Shown here in pieces: positions 42,091-50,945 of a DNA stretch of 64,000 bases. The stretch spans positions 124,001-188,000 of the forward strand of contig JAJDED010000011.1 in assembly GCA_029259915.1 (NCBI GenBank), in the 5' to 3' direction. This stretch comes from Planctomycetota bacterium. Lineage in GTDB: Bacteria; Planctomycetota; Planctomycetia; Pirellulales; Lacipirellulaceae. Numbering within the stretch: position 1 is the stretch's first letter; each line of letters begins with the position of its first letter. Under the pieces are notes generated by a model. It saw nothing but the letters and a program-made list of their open reading frames with translations. It searched no databases and was not told where the DNA came from. The position numbers were made by a program, and so were the translations under genes.

Positions 42091-43409
42091 TCGCACCGCG
42101 CGACGACCAGCGCCGCGGCCTGCGCCTGAGGCGTGACGCTGAGTTTTAGAAAGTTTTCGCCTGCCGGTTGATCGTCTTTTTGAGTGACTTTCAGAGGAAC
42201 CTCGGCATCGGAATTTTCGTAGTTGAGCGTGCGGAAGAGTTGCCCTCGGTGCATTGCTAGAAGACTGGCGATCAATTCGACCGTGGCACTGCCGGCTCCC
42301 AAGTTGCCAAAATAGCTTTTTGCTGCGACCACCGGTACGCTCGAAACGGCGGAGCCGAGAACTTGCGAAATCGCCCTGGCTTCGTCGGCATCGCAATCTG
42401 GGGTCGCCAAGCCGTGCGCATTCACGTGCCCGAGCTGCTCGGCGGAAAGTTCTGCTTCGTGAATCGCCGTCCGTGCAGCGTTCGCCAGCGCTTGGTCACG
42501 TCGACCGGCAAGATTGGCATCGGTTACCGTGCTGCTGCCCGAGCCGACTACCTCGCCGTAAATTGTGGCACCCCGGCTGCATGCCGATTCCAAATCTTCC
42601 AGCACCACCGCCCCGGCACCCTCACCGACAACCATTCCGGTCCGTTGGGCGTCGAACGGACGCGAAGCGGCAGCGGGTTCACACTCGGGGTTGGCCAATT
42701 GCTCCCACTGCACGGCATGTACGGTTTTGAATGCGTGAAGCCGTGTGCCCGTTGCCCCGGCAATCATCCGGTCGGCGTGGCCGCGTTGAATGGTTTGGGC
42801 TGCCTCGCGCACGGCCATCAGCCCTGAGATCTCCCGGAGCGTCAGCGAATTGTTCGGTCCCCGCAGATCATTGAGAATCGCAATGTGGCTGCCGGGCATG
42901 TTTGGCAGATATTTGAGCATCCACAGCGGATACATTTCGCGCAAGCCATCTCCGCCCCACTGTGAGTATTGAAACTCTCCCTCCCCCGCGCCGCATTTGA
43001 CCATCCCATCGAAAAAATCTTCGGGCGGGCTGAGCATGTAGTCGCTGCCGAACACGACGCCCGAACGTTCGGGGTCGGACGGATGCTCGTTCCAGTTGGC
43101 GTCGGCCACCGCGCCTTGCGCGGCGGCGATGGCCATCATGGTTTCTCGGCACATCACCTTGAGAGCCTTGCGGATTGCCTTTTTTGTATCCTTGGCCAAA
43201 TCGCCGAAATCGTTGATCGCTCCGGTGAATTGCCGTGCCTCGCCGCCAAAGAGAACGCGATTTTCCAATTGCGGCATGATCGTCAGATAGTCGACGCCCG
43301 ACTGCCCCGCCGACAGCGACTCCCACAACGCGGTTGGTGTACTTCCCAACGGACTGACAACTCCCAGTCCGGTGACGACAACTCGTCGAAAATGATTGTT
43401 GAAATTCAT
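42087..43409 (-). CDS. Degenerate beta-ketoacyl synthase (chain-length-factor-like)
   Basis: 440 residues from ATG 43409 (NFNNHFRRVVVTGLGVVSPLG). It is a thiolase-fold ketosynthase in full length, but the nucleophilic Cys is replaced: GPNNSLTLREISGLMAVREA aligns Glu with the Cys of GPN...TACA, and the second active-site His is Asn (KSYFGNLGAGS against KSxxGH). The first His in NAHGLATP is kept. This recalls type II PKS chain-length factors, which have a Gln instead of Cys. Its stop overlaps that of the subtilase. Likely partner of the intact FabF at 45271. A copy of its 3' end is at 39221. Confidence 0.8.
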   Translation of the reverse strand: MNFNNHFRRVVVTGLGVVSPLGSTPTALWESLSAGQSGVDYLTIMPQLENRVLFGGEARQFTGAINDFGDLAKDTKKAIRKALKVMCRETMMAIAAAQGAVADANWNEHPSDPERSGVVFGSDYMLSPPEDFFDGMVKCGAGEGEFQYSQWGGDGLREMYPLWMLKYLPNMPGSHIAILNDLRGPNNSLTLREISGLMAVREAAQTIQRGHADRMIAGATGTRLHAFKTVHAVQWEQLANPECEPAAASRPFDAQRTGMVVGEGAGAVVLEDLESACSRGATIYGEVVGSGSSTVTDANLAGRRDQALANAARTAIHEAELSAEQLGHVNAHGLATPDCDADEARAISQVLGSAVSSVPVVAAKSYFGNLGAGSATVELIASLLAMHRGQLFRTLNYENSDAEVPLKVTQKDDQPAGENFLKLSVTPQAQAAALVVARCD

Positions 43410-43518
43410 AGGAAGATGCAGTCGGAGTGCGGAACAGAAGCCATCCAAGATATCGCCGCCAAGGCCTTACGGCTAGTCGTTAACCTCGACTGTTAACGTT
43501 CATATTGCCTTAAAACTA

Positions 43519-43538
43519 GCCGGACCACCACGCGGTCC
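43519..43538. repeat. CGGACC...GGTCCG hairpin (dispersed)
   Basis: CTAGCCGGACCACCACGCGG and following TCCG resembles the hairpin at 28735-28753 but with an ACC change in one arm. Lies in the gap 43410-43616 together with a GCGACATGTGTGTCGC hairpin near 43571. Confidence 0.55.
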
Positions 43539-43616
43539 GTTAAGCGAGAAAGCCACGCATTCTTGACACTCCCGGCGACATGTGTGTCGCTGGCTACCAA
43601 GGGCCAAGTGGCAGGT

Positions 43617-44855
43617 TCAATACCGCCCGTGAAAGGTTTGATTGGGTCGGCTAGCCGTGGCGGCTGGGCTGACACTGCCAGGCAAGTTGGGGGAGACAGG
43701 TCCGCGGCTTTCGATGAACAACAGCGCATCGGCCCGCGGCGCCGACTTGGGCAGCGGCAGGGCGTCTGCGAAAATATTTGGTTTGGTCGGGCCAGGCGTG
43801 GCAACCACCCCCATGCTTAGCAGCAACACCTGGTCGGTGGGCCAGCGGAACCGCTCGTGCAATTCGACCATCGTCATCTGCGGTACCTGGATTTCAGTAC
43901 GCTGATTCGGGGCGACTGTTGTGGGAACTTCCAATTTCACGGGAATCATTTTTTCTATTTGTGCCAACCGTACTTTGACAACCGCGTCGGTCGTTCCCGT
44001 GTCGAGCGCCAACAGCGGGCTGAATTCCAAGGTGAACCCTTCGTCGAGTTTCCCGATTTCCGGCTGATAGCCGGGCCACGTTTGTTGGGTACGGATGATC
44101 CCTTTGGCGTAACTTACCGGACGCATTGACGAGACCACCAACGATTCGCCGTTGCGGACCATCTGATGCGGCGGATTGTGTTCGCGGTAATCGGTCCGGC
44201 GGCGCAATTCCTCCATCAACAGAGCCGCATCTTCTTTGGCCAGCATCCAACCCTGCACGCCCGGCGATTGTACGGGAATCGGTTTCATCAACGGCAGTGC
44301 CCGCGTACGCCAATTCGGGTTGTTCACAGTGGCGATTCGCAGCCCAAAGCCATGGTTTTCCGCGTGGACGTTGACAAACCGATCGACAATATCGGCCACC
44401 ACCGCCTGCATTTGCGGGGTGTGATAAACACGCAGCATCCGCCGATCGGCGCTCAACAACGCCACCGGCGAAGAGTGCCAGGCTTCGTAGCCCGTTTCGC
44501 GCAAAATCCAATCAACGATAGTCTGCTCGGGATGGTTTCTATCTTTTATGCGCAGCGTGTAGGGGGTGATGTCGTACTCTCGCCACACCTGGCCATCTTC
44601 GTTCGGCAGACTGCTCGAACCCTTGGTCACCGCGGCGCGTGAAGCGCGTCGGACTCCTGTTCCGCCAGGCGTCGGCGTGACGGGGAGCGCTTGCTCGCCT
44701 ACCGCCTGCACTACCGGGGAACTTCCTCCCGGAGCACGCCACCCACTTGCGCCGGGACGCACCGGTTGGACCGACTGGCCTTGGATGGAACAGCACATAC
44801 ATAAAACCACAGCAATACATAAAACCACAGCGAATGTCGCGATGCGAACGGGCAT
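43617..44855 (-). CDS. Exported protein with secretin N-domain-like region (412 aa)
   Basis: A signal peptide (RIATFAVVLCIAVVLCMCC) precedes a Pro/Gly/Ala-rich linker. WREYDITPYTLRIKDRN (residue ~95), WILRETGYEAWHSSPVALLSADRRMLRVYHTPQMQAVVADIVDRF (~115-160, quoted in parts) resembles the N0/N1 ring-building domains of GspD/PulD secretins, but the outer-membrane secretin barrel is absent. A second beta-rich domain follows with FSPLLALDTGTTDAVVKV. It may bind another secretion or pilus part; no partner lies nearby. The fab genes on either side run the same way. Confidence 0.55.
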   Translation of the reverse strand: MPVRIATFAVVLCIAVVLCMCCSIQGQSVQPVRPGASGWRAPGGSSPVVQAVGEQALPVTPTPGGTGVRRASRAAVTKGSSSLPNEDGQVWREYDITPYTLRIKDRNHPEQTIVDWILRETGYEAWHSSPVALLSADRRMLRVYHTPQMQAVVADIVDRFVNVHAENHGFGLRIATVNNPNWRTRALPLMKPIPVQSPGVQGWMLAKEDAALLMEELRRRTDYREHNPPHQMVRNGESLVVSSMRPVSYAKGIIRTQQTWPGYQPEIGKLDEGFTLEFSPLLALDTGTTDAVVKVRLAQIEKMIPVKLEVPTTVAPNQRTEIQVPQMTMVELHERFRWPTDQVLLLSMGVVATPGPTKPNIFADALPLPKSAPRADALLFIESRGPVSPNLPGSVSPAATASRPNQTFHGRY

Positions 44856-45270
44856 GCGAGGATCTCCTCTCCAGAGAGCTTTCCAGCAAAATTAGGGCGA
44901 GGAGTATAGAAACGCCCCCGACACACCACAACCCCGGAGCACGCTAGCAGTGGCGGCAGAATTGGGGGACCGTTGTAGGTCAGGTGCGGCACCTGACAGT
45001 TCACCACAAATAAGCCCGAAGGGCTGGTACAACCCTAGCCGGTGCCGTGAGGCACCGGACACGGATGCAAACATTGAGTTCGAGGCCTGGAGGGCCAGCA
45101 TGAAATGGTGATTGGCAAATGTGTCGGCCCTCTGGGCCTTTCAGAGTAGGGTCGATTCAATCCGGTGGTTGACACCACCGGCTAGGGGTAGGTCAGCCCT
45201 CCGAGCTTGGGAAATGGGGTCCGCATCGATATTGTCAGGTGCTGCACCTGATCTACACGAGGCCTTCTGC
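44856..45270. repeat. Intergenic island of several dispersed palindromes
   Basis: The 415-bp gap holds no convincing gene. It carries two TCAGGTGC-GCACCTGA palindromes (44975-44997 and 45234-45256), a CCGGTGCC-GTGA-GGCACCGG hairpin (45039-45058) and GGCCTGGAGGGCC/GGCCCTCTGGGCC inverted segments (~45086-45139). Other copies of the first type are at 15887 and 63799. Confidence 0.65.
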
Positions 45271-46506
45271 CTACACCTGCCCGGCAACGATTGACGCGTT
45301 GTGCCCACCGAAGCCGAAGCTGTTGCTCATCACTCGGCGGATGGTCCGTTCTTGCGGAGTGTTGGGTGTGTAGTTCAGATCGCAATCGGGGTCGGGCGTT
45401 TCCAGATTGATTGTGGGCGGGGCGACTTGATCGCGCATCGCAAGCAGGCTGAGTACCAGTTCCACGCCGCCGCTTGCGCCCAGCAGATGTCCCAATTGGC
45501 TTTTGGTGCTGGAGACGTTCGCCTTGTAGGCGTGACTTTCGTAAACACGTTTGATGGCCAGTGTTTCGGCTTTGTCGCCTAGCGGCGTGCTCGTGCCGTG
45601 AGCGTTGATGTAGTCGACATCGTCGGGGTTGAGTCCCCCGTCGCGTAAGGCTCCGCTCATGGCACGGGCTGCGCCGGTTCCGTCGGCATTGGGTTGCGTG
45701 ATGTGTCCCGCATCGGCACTGGCACCGTAGCCCAGGATTTCGCCGTAGATTTTCGCACCACGTGCTTGGGCGAGTTCCAATTCTTCAAAAACCAAGATCC
45801 CTGCACCCTCGGAAAGCACAAAACCGTCGCGGTCGGAGTCAAACGGACGACTGGCCTTGGTGGGATCGTCGTTGCGCATCGAGAGGGCCTTCATGTTGGC
45901 AAAGCCCGCCATGCCCATCGGAGTGACAGCCGCTTCGGTTCCCCCGGTGAGCACTACATCGCAATCCCCATGCTGGATTGCGCGAAACGCGTCCCCCATG
46001 GCGTTGGTCGCACTGGCGCAGGCCGTGGCTACCGCGAAGTTAGGGCCGCGCAGGCCGTAGCGTATCGAAAGTTGTCCGCAGGCCGCGTTGATCATCAGCT
46101 TGGGAATCGTGAACGGCGAAACTTTGTCGGGCCCTTTGAGTCGCATGCGTCCCTGCTGCTCTTCAATCGCGTTGAGTCCGCCGATGCCCGAGCCGATGAT
46201 CACACCACACGCATAAGGATCGATAGCCTTGAAATCGATTCCGGAGTCGTCCACCGCGTCGATGCCAGCTACCATGGCAAATTGGGTGGAACGGTCGATA
46301 CGTTTGCTGTCGCGTTGAGGAATTTTGCCGTCGGTGGACCAGTCGTGGACGTCCCCGCCAAACTTGACTTTGTGTTCGGTCGTGTCGAATGCGCGCAACT
46401 CATGGATGCCACTCTTGCCCGCGAGGATTTTTTTCCAAAGGTCCTCCACTTGGCAACCGAGCGACGTGATTGCTCCGATCCCTGTAACAGCGACGCGTCG
46501 TTTCAT
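45271..46506 (-). CDS. fabF: 3-oxoacyl-ACP synthase II
   Basis: 411 residues from ATG 46506 (KRRVAVTGIGAITSLGC). The full Cys-His-His set is present: VATACASATNAMGD (Cys), NAHGTSTPLGD (His) and KSQLGHLLGASGG (His). It elongates acyl-ACP in fatty acid synthesis. It is the downstream member of the leftward rpmF-fabD-fabG-acpP-fabF order and the intact counterpart of the degenerate ketosynthase at 42087. Confidence 0.95.
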   Translation of the reverse strand: MKRRVAVTGIGAITSLGCQVEDLWKKILAGKSGIHELRAFDTTEHKVKFGGDVHDWSTDGKIPQRDSKRIDRSTQFAMVAGIDAVDDSGIDFKAIDPYACGVIIGSGIGGLNAIEEQQGRMRLKGPDKVSPFTIPKLMINAACGQLSIRYGLRGPNFAVATACASATNAMGDAFRAIQHGDCDVVLTGGTEAAVTPMGMAGFANMKALSMRNDDPTKASRPFDSDRDGFVLSEGAGILVFEELELAQARGAKIYGEILGYGASADAGHITQPNADGTGAARAMSGALRDGGLNPDDVDYINAHGTSTPLGDKAETLAIKRVYESHAYKANVSSTKSQLGHLLGASGGVELVLSLLAMRDQVAPPTINLETPDPDCDLNYTPNTPQERTIRRVMSNSFGFGGHNASIVAGQV

Positions 46507-46675
46507 TGCAAAACTGGTCAGATCCAGAGCCAAAATGGTGAGATAGTCGGAGAGAATACGGTGGGCATGTAAAGCAGCAAAAAAAACGAAGGCGTCGGCA
46601 AGTCTTGCTCAGACCCAAAGGGGCCTGTCGACCAAAATTTCAGTCGACCAAGATTCCCTACGCCTGTCTTAGGCC

Positions 46676-46918
46676 TTAGCCGCCGCTGCCGTGTTGTTCG
46701 ATATATTCTACCGCCTGGCCGACGGTTTGAATTTTTTCTGCTGCGTCGTCGGGGATATTCACGTCGAACTCTTCTTCGAGCTCCATCACCAATTCCACGG
46801 TGTCGAGCGAATCGGCACCCAGGTCGTTCACAAACGATGTGTCTGCCGTAATCTTTTCTTTGTCGACGCCCAATTGTTCGGACACGATGTCCGTGACGCG
46901 TTCTATAATCGAGGCCAC
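46676..46918 (-). CDS. acpP: Acyl carrier protein
   Basis: 80 residues; GTG 46918 with AAGGAGG about 9 bp upstream. [10 protein letters not shown] places the phosphopantetheine Ser at residue 37; [21 protein letters not shown] is the typical helix 3/4 end. It carries growing acyl chains for FabD, FabG and FabF around it. Confidence 0.96.
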   Translation of the reverse strand: MASIIERVTDIVSEQLGVDKEKITADTSFVNDLGADSLDTVELVMELEEEFDVNIPDDAAEKIQTVGQAVEYIEQHGSGG

Positions 46919-47135
46919 TAGGAAGGTCCTCCTTGCTAAATTGAGAGAAATGAACGGTTAACAGTCTCAGCAGGCAGCTTTTTCTCGAATGCAGTGCATG
47001 CAGAGCCGAAGATTTACTTTCTTTACAAGCCCTTCAAAGTAGAGCGATATCGTAAGAGAGGTCAAGATATATCGTTTATTCCGCGAATTGTCCAGCCGAT
47101 CTTACCTGGCCTGCCCGACGGCAACTTGGGACCAG

Positions 47136-47906
47136 CTAAGCAGTTAGTCCGCCATCGACCGTGAGAATATGCCCCGTCAGGTACGCGGCTGAATCGCTGG
47201 CCAGATAGAGCACCGCATCGGCGATCTCGTGGGCTTCGCCGAGCCGTTTGGCGGGCACCCGTTTTTTCACCTCGTCCTGGACCACTTGGCCCATGGCGTC
47301 GGTCATTTCCGTGGCGATAAACCCGGGACAAATCGCATTGACCGTCACCTTGCGACCGGCCAATTCGCGGGCCACCGTCTTCGTGAGCCCAATAATCCCA
47401 GCCTTCGAGGCGGAATAGTTCGCCTGCCCGGGGTTGCCCATGATGCCCGAGACGCTCGAGATATTGATAATCCGCCCGCTCCGCTTACGCATCATTACCT
47501 GCGTGGCGGCACGCGTGAACAGAAAAACCGAACGCAAATTAGTCGAAATCACGTCGTCCCATTCTTCGTCGCTCATCCGCGGAATCAGTGTGTCGCGAGT
47601 GATGCCGGCGTTGTTCACCACGATGTCCAACTGGCCCCAATCCTCCACGACCGAGTCGACCACTTTTTGCACGGCTGCCGAATCGGTAACGTCGCACATG
47701 TAAATAGCGGCGGTCCCGCCGCCAGCCGAGATGGCGTCGGCCGTCTCGCGCAGCTTTTCTTCGTTGCGGGCAATACAAGCAACCTTGGCACCCGCTTGCC
47801 CCAAGGCCAAAGCGATCGCCTTGCCGATGCCGCGCGAGGCACCAGTCACCAATGCCGTTTGTCCGTTGAGATCAACTTGAATTCTGCGACAGGGTGTTTC
47901 AGACAT
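47136..47906 (-). CDS. fabG: 3-oxoacyl-ACP reductase
   Basis: 256 residues. Short-chain dehydrogenase motifs: ALVTGASRGIGKAIAL (NAD(P) binding), VNNAGITRD, the catalytic ISSVSGI...NYSASKAG (Ser, Tyr, Lys) and CPGFIATEMTD. It reduces 3-oxoacyl-ACP. The first ~10 residues (SETPCRRIQVDLNG) extend the family start by a few residues. Between fabD and acpP in the leftward fab cluster. Confidence 0.95.
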   Translation of the reverse strand: MSETPCRRIQVDLNGQTALVTGASRGIGKAIALALGQAGAKVACIARNEEKLRETADAISAGGGTAAIYMCDVTDSAAVQKVVDSVVEDWGQLDIVVNNAGITRDTLIPRMSDEEWDDVISTNLRSVFLFTRAATQVMMRKRSGRIINISSVSGIMGNPGQANYSASKAGIIGLTKTVARELAGRKVTVNAICPGFIATEMTDAMGQVVQDEVKKRVPAKRLGEAHEIADAVLYLASDSAAYLTGHILTVDGGLTA

Positions 47907-47967
47907 GGTTCAGTTCCATTGAGTTTTTTAGTGCTACAACGCAGAGTTATACCCGCTCTCTCGAAGA

Positions 47968-48093
47968 GAAACCACGGATTACTCGGATTTCGCCGATAAT
48001 AGAAAGCTATGAGTCGATGCTCTTTGGCAACAGTCAACGTAAAATATCAAAACTTACTATTCATCCGTGCCTATCCGTGCGATCCGTGGTTTC
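47968..48093. repeat. Hairpin repeat ACCACGGATTACTCGG / ATCCGTGCGATCCGTGG
   Basis: Left arm GAAACCACGGATTACTCGGA (47968-47987) and right arm GCCTATCCGTGCGATCCGTG and following bases (48069-48093) are near-complementary over ~25 nt, loop of ~75 nt. It fills the gap between fabG and fabD and has no T-run. Confidence 0.7.
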
Positions 48094-48141
48094 CAGCTTC
48101 TGACCCTACACTGTAGTAATAGTTTCATTGATAGATGTTGG

Positions 48142-49053
48142 TTAAGCCGCCACGTTTTCGCAGGGCAGTTTGCGATTGATTCGTTTCAACAGACCCCGCA
48201 GCACGCGTCCGGGACCGATTTCGTAACACCCGTCCACGCCGAAGTCTTCGAGCAGCCACCGCATCGAATCTTCCCAAAGGACCGGGTTTACCACCTGTTT
48301 TTCGAGCAGCGATCGGATTTCCTCTGCGGAGTCGTGCGGTCGGGCGTCTACGTTGGAAACGACCGGAATCCGTGGCGGGCGGATTTCTGCCTCGGCCAAT
48401 GCGGCACTCAACCGCTCGACCGCCGGCTGCATCAGCGGCGTGTGAAACGCCCCCGCCACCGCCAGGGGAATTACTTTCATCGCCCCCGCCGCTTCGGCAA
48501 GTTTCGTAACACGCTCGCAGGCAGCCATGTCGCCGGAGACCGCGATGTTCCCCGGACAAAGCAGATTGGCCAATTGCAGGATGTCGTCACCCCGTGCCTC
48601 GGCACACACCGCTTCCACCTGTTCGCGCTCCATTCCCAAAATGCTGACCATGCCGCTGGGGGTGATATCGGCTGCCGCTTGCATCGCCTGGCCCCGGGTT
48701 TGCACCAGTCGCAGCCCGGCGTCGAAATCAATCGCCCCGGCAAATACCAGCGCGGTGTACTCGCCCAGGCTGAGCCCGGCCGTGACCGCACAATTTTCGA
48801 CCACCCCGGGGGCATCTTGTTTGAGTTGCTCAAGAGCTGCCAACCCGCATACGAACAGGGCCGGCTGGCTGTGGTCGGTCGCATTGAGTTTTTCCGCGGG
48901 TCCGTTGGTGCACAAATCGAGCAGATCATAGCCGAGCACATCCGCCGCCCGGTCGAACAGCTCTTTTGCCTGCGGCAACGAAGCCGCCAATTGCGCACCC
49001 ATGCCCACAGATTGTGCGCCTTGGCCTGGGAATAAAAAGGCAGTCTTCGTCAC
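48142..49053 (-). CDS. fabD: Malonyl-CoA:ACP transacylase
   Basis: 303 residues from GTG 49053. FPGQGAQSVGMGAQL, the active-site GLSLGEYTAL (Ser ~95; the His usually before Ser in GHSLG is Leu) and the later VAGAFHTPLMQPAVE (catalytic His) are present. It loads malonate onto ACP. It lies between rpmF and fabG; plsX and fabH, often in this cluster, are missing from the window. Confidence 0.95.
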   Translation of the reverse strand: MTKTAFLFPGQGAQSVGMGAQLAASLPQAKELFDRAADVLGYDLLDLCTNGPAEKLNATDHSQPALFVCGLAALEQLKQDAPGVVENCAVTAGLSLGEYTALVFAGAIDFDAGLRLVQTRGQAMQAAADITPSGMVSILGMEREQVEAVCAEARGDDILQLANLLCPGNIAVSGDMAACERVTKLAEAAGAMKVIPLAVAGAFHTPLMQPAVERLSAALAEAEIRPPRIPVVSNVDARPHDSAEEIRSLLEKQVVNPVLWEDSMRWLLEDFGVDGCYEIGPGRVLRGLLKRINRKLPCENVAA

Positions 49054-49104
49054 GAGGAAACCCCCTGGCTTGGCCTGGGGAAGAAATAGCGGACGGGGCG
49101 GGAT

Positions 49105-49284
49105 TTATCGTTCGGTATCAACGATGCTGCGGCCCATATATTGCCCACAATTGGGGCAGGCCACGTGCGTGGGCGTCGCTTGGCCACACTTCGGACAGGC
49201 TTGCAATTGCTTGGCGGTAAGCCCGTCGTGTGATCGACGCTTTCCGGTGCGGGAATTGGAATGCTTACGTTTAGGAACTGCCAT
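49105..49284 (-). CDS. rpmF: 50S ribosomal protein L32
   Basis: 59 residues from ATG 49284: AVPKRKHSNSRTGKRRSHDG, then two CxxC pairs (CPKCG and CPNCG) as in zinc-binding L32. The link rpmF-fabD-fabG-acpP-fabF is the classic order, minus plsX and fabH. Confidence 0.95.
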   Translation of the reverse strand: MAVPKRKHSNSRTGKRRSHDGLTAKQLQACPKCGQATPTHVACPNCGQYMGRSIVDTER

Positions 49285-49395
49285 GGCACGTCTCACAGAA
49301 TCGATTGTTGAGAACCCAATAAACTAGCGGGTGTGGGGGCCGGGTGTCAATGGGCCTGTGGGGGGTCGGTTGAAGGCTCAGATTTGAAACCGCAG

Positions 49396-49577
49396 TTGGC
49401 CGAAGGCCTCTACTCATCGTAGCCTGGGGCAACGCCCCAGGTAATGGGTATAGTTTCTTCACGTTGGCTGAAGGCCATCTTCACTACACGGTGACTTTGG
49501 CTTTCAGCCAAACAGGAACGAACGCTCTCATCCCTGGGGCGTTGCCCCAGGCTACGGTGAAAAAGGCCTTCGGCCAA
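49396..49577. repeat. Three-level nested hairpin (TAGCCTGGGGCAACGCCCCAGG family)
   Basis: Outer TTGGCCGAAGGCCT (49396-49409) pairs with AGGCCTTCGGCCAA (49564-49577); inside, 22-nt arms at 49420-49441 and 49533-49554 pair; inside again, TTGGCTGAAGGCC (49464-49476) pairs with GGCTTTCAGCCAA (49499-49511). It occupies the 346-bp gap between rpmF and ruvB, with no gene seen. Confidence 0.8.
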
Positions 49578-49630
49578 AAACTGATGGCAACCGCTTAATG
49601 TTGAAGTGGCCACAAGAAAGCAGCAGGAAG

Positions 49631-50728
49631 TCACTCAAAAAGCGGCAGATCGGAGTTCTGCTCGTCGGCCGTGCGATTGAAGTGCGGGCTGGGGGGGCTT
49701 GCCGGGGGCGTGGCGCCGAGGTGGTTGTAGCCGGAGGTGGTTAGTTTGCGGCCGCGGGGGGTGCGGACTACTAGTTCGGCCCGTAGTAGGAAGGGTTCGA
49801 CTTCGTCGGTGAGTGTGTCGGTGGCCAGGTTGAGTGTGTGGGCAACTGCCTCGACGCCGACCGGGCCGCCATGAAAAACTCGCATGATGGTCTCCAGGTA
49901 TTTGCGGTCTTGGCCGTCAAGGCCAAGCTGGTCGATGCCCAGCATGCCGAGGGCCTGCTCGGCGACCGGCAGCGTGATGGTGCCCCCAGCGCGGCTGGTG
50001 GCGAAATCGCGGACCCAGCGGAGCCGGTTGTTGGCCACACGCGGTGTGCCACGGCTGCACGAGGCGATTTTCTGCGCGGCCGACTGCTCGATTTCTATAC
50101 GGAGCTTGGCCGAGCTGCGGCGGACGATTTCGGTCAGCTCCTCGTGGCTGTAAAACTCCAGATGCTCGCGGACTTGAAACCGATCGCGAAGCGGTGCCGA
50201 CAGCAACCCGCTACGTGTGGTTGCGCCGATGATCGTAAACGGACGCAGCTTCATGTTGATCGTGCGTGCGCTCACGCCCTCGCCCAGCGTGATGTCGACG
50301 CGAAAATCTTCCATCGCTGGATACATAAACTCTTCGACCGCTTTGGGCAGTCGATGAATCTCGTCGATAAACAGCACCGAGCCTTCCTCGGCATTCGACA
50401 AATAGGGCAGCAAATCTTTGGGGGCCGTCAGTGTTGCCCCGCTGGCGATTTGCAGCGGCGTGTTGAGTGCCCGGGGAATACAGGTGGCAAAGGTGGTTTT
50501 TCCCAGGCCTGGGGGACCATCCAGCAAAACGTGTCCCAACGGTTCTTTGCGGATTTGGGCTGCGTCGACCGCGATTTTCAGCCGCTCGTAAACCTCCCGC
50601 TGCCCCACCATATCTTCCATCCGTTTCGGACGCAGAGCGAAATCGTCTTCGCGCGCCAGCGCAGACGAAGCCGTGGCTTCCGGTTGCCCGGTTGCGTCGT
50701 CGGCAGAAAGGATCGGTTCGCGAGACAT
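49631..50728 (-). CDS. ruvB: Holliday junction branch migration ATPase RuvB
   Basis: 365 residues from ATG 50728 (SREPILSADDATGQ). DGPPGLGKTTFA (Walker A), FIDEIHRLPKAVEEF (Walker B), GATTRSGLLSAPLRDRF (sensor/box) are all present and the length is typical. Drives branch migration with RuvA. Unlike the usual ruvC-ruvA-ruvB order, four other genes separate it from ruvA here. A degenerate GGAATTCGG array lies just upstream of its start. Confidence 0.95.
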   Translation of the reverse strand: MSREPILSADDATGQPEATASSALAREDDFALRPKRMEDMVGQREVYERLKIAVDAAQIRKEPLGHVLLDGPPGLGKTTFATCIPRALNTPLQIASGATLTAPKDLLPYLSNAEEGSVLFIDEIHRLPKAVEEFMYPAMEDFRVDITLGEGVSARTINMKLRPFTIIGATTRSGLLSAPLRDRFQVREHLEFYSHEELTEIVRRSSAKLRIEIEQSAAQKIASCSRGTPRVANNRLRWVRDFATSRAGGTITLPVAEQALGMLGIDQLGLDGQDRKYLETIMRVFHGGPVGVEAVAHTLNLATDTLTDEVEPFLLRAELVVRTPRGRKLTTSGYNHLGATPPASPPSPHFNRTADEQNSDLPLFE

Positions 50729-50945
50729 GAGGGAATTCGGAATTGGGAATGCGGAATGGTTGGGACGCTGAACACTTGTACGGCAGTGCCGACCACTATA
50801 ACAGATTGGGCGAAATCCGGAAAACCGCGAATTTGTGGCGTTTTTCGAGCAGAAGAGAGCAAAATAGAATTTGCAGTTTCTGCAAGGGCCGCCTAGTATG
50901 CACACAGAACTTATCTGCTTCTGGCCCCGAACGAGTATGTTTGTG

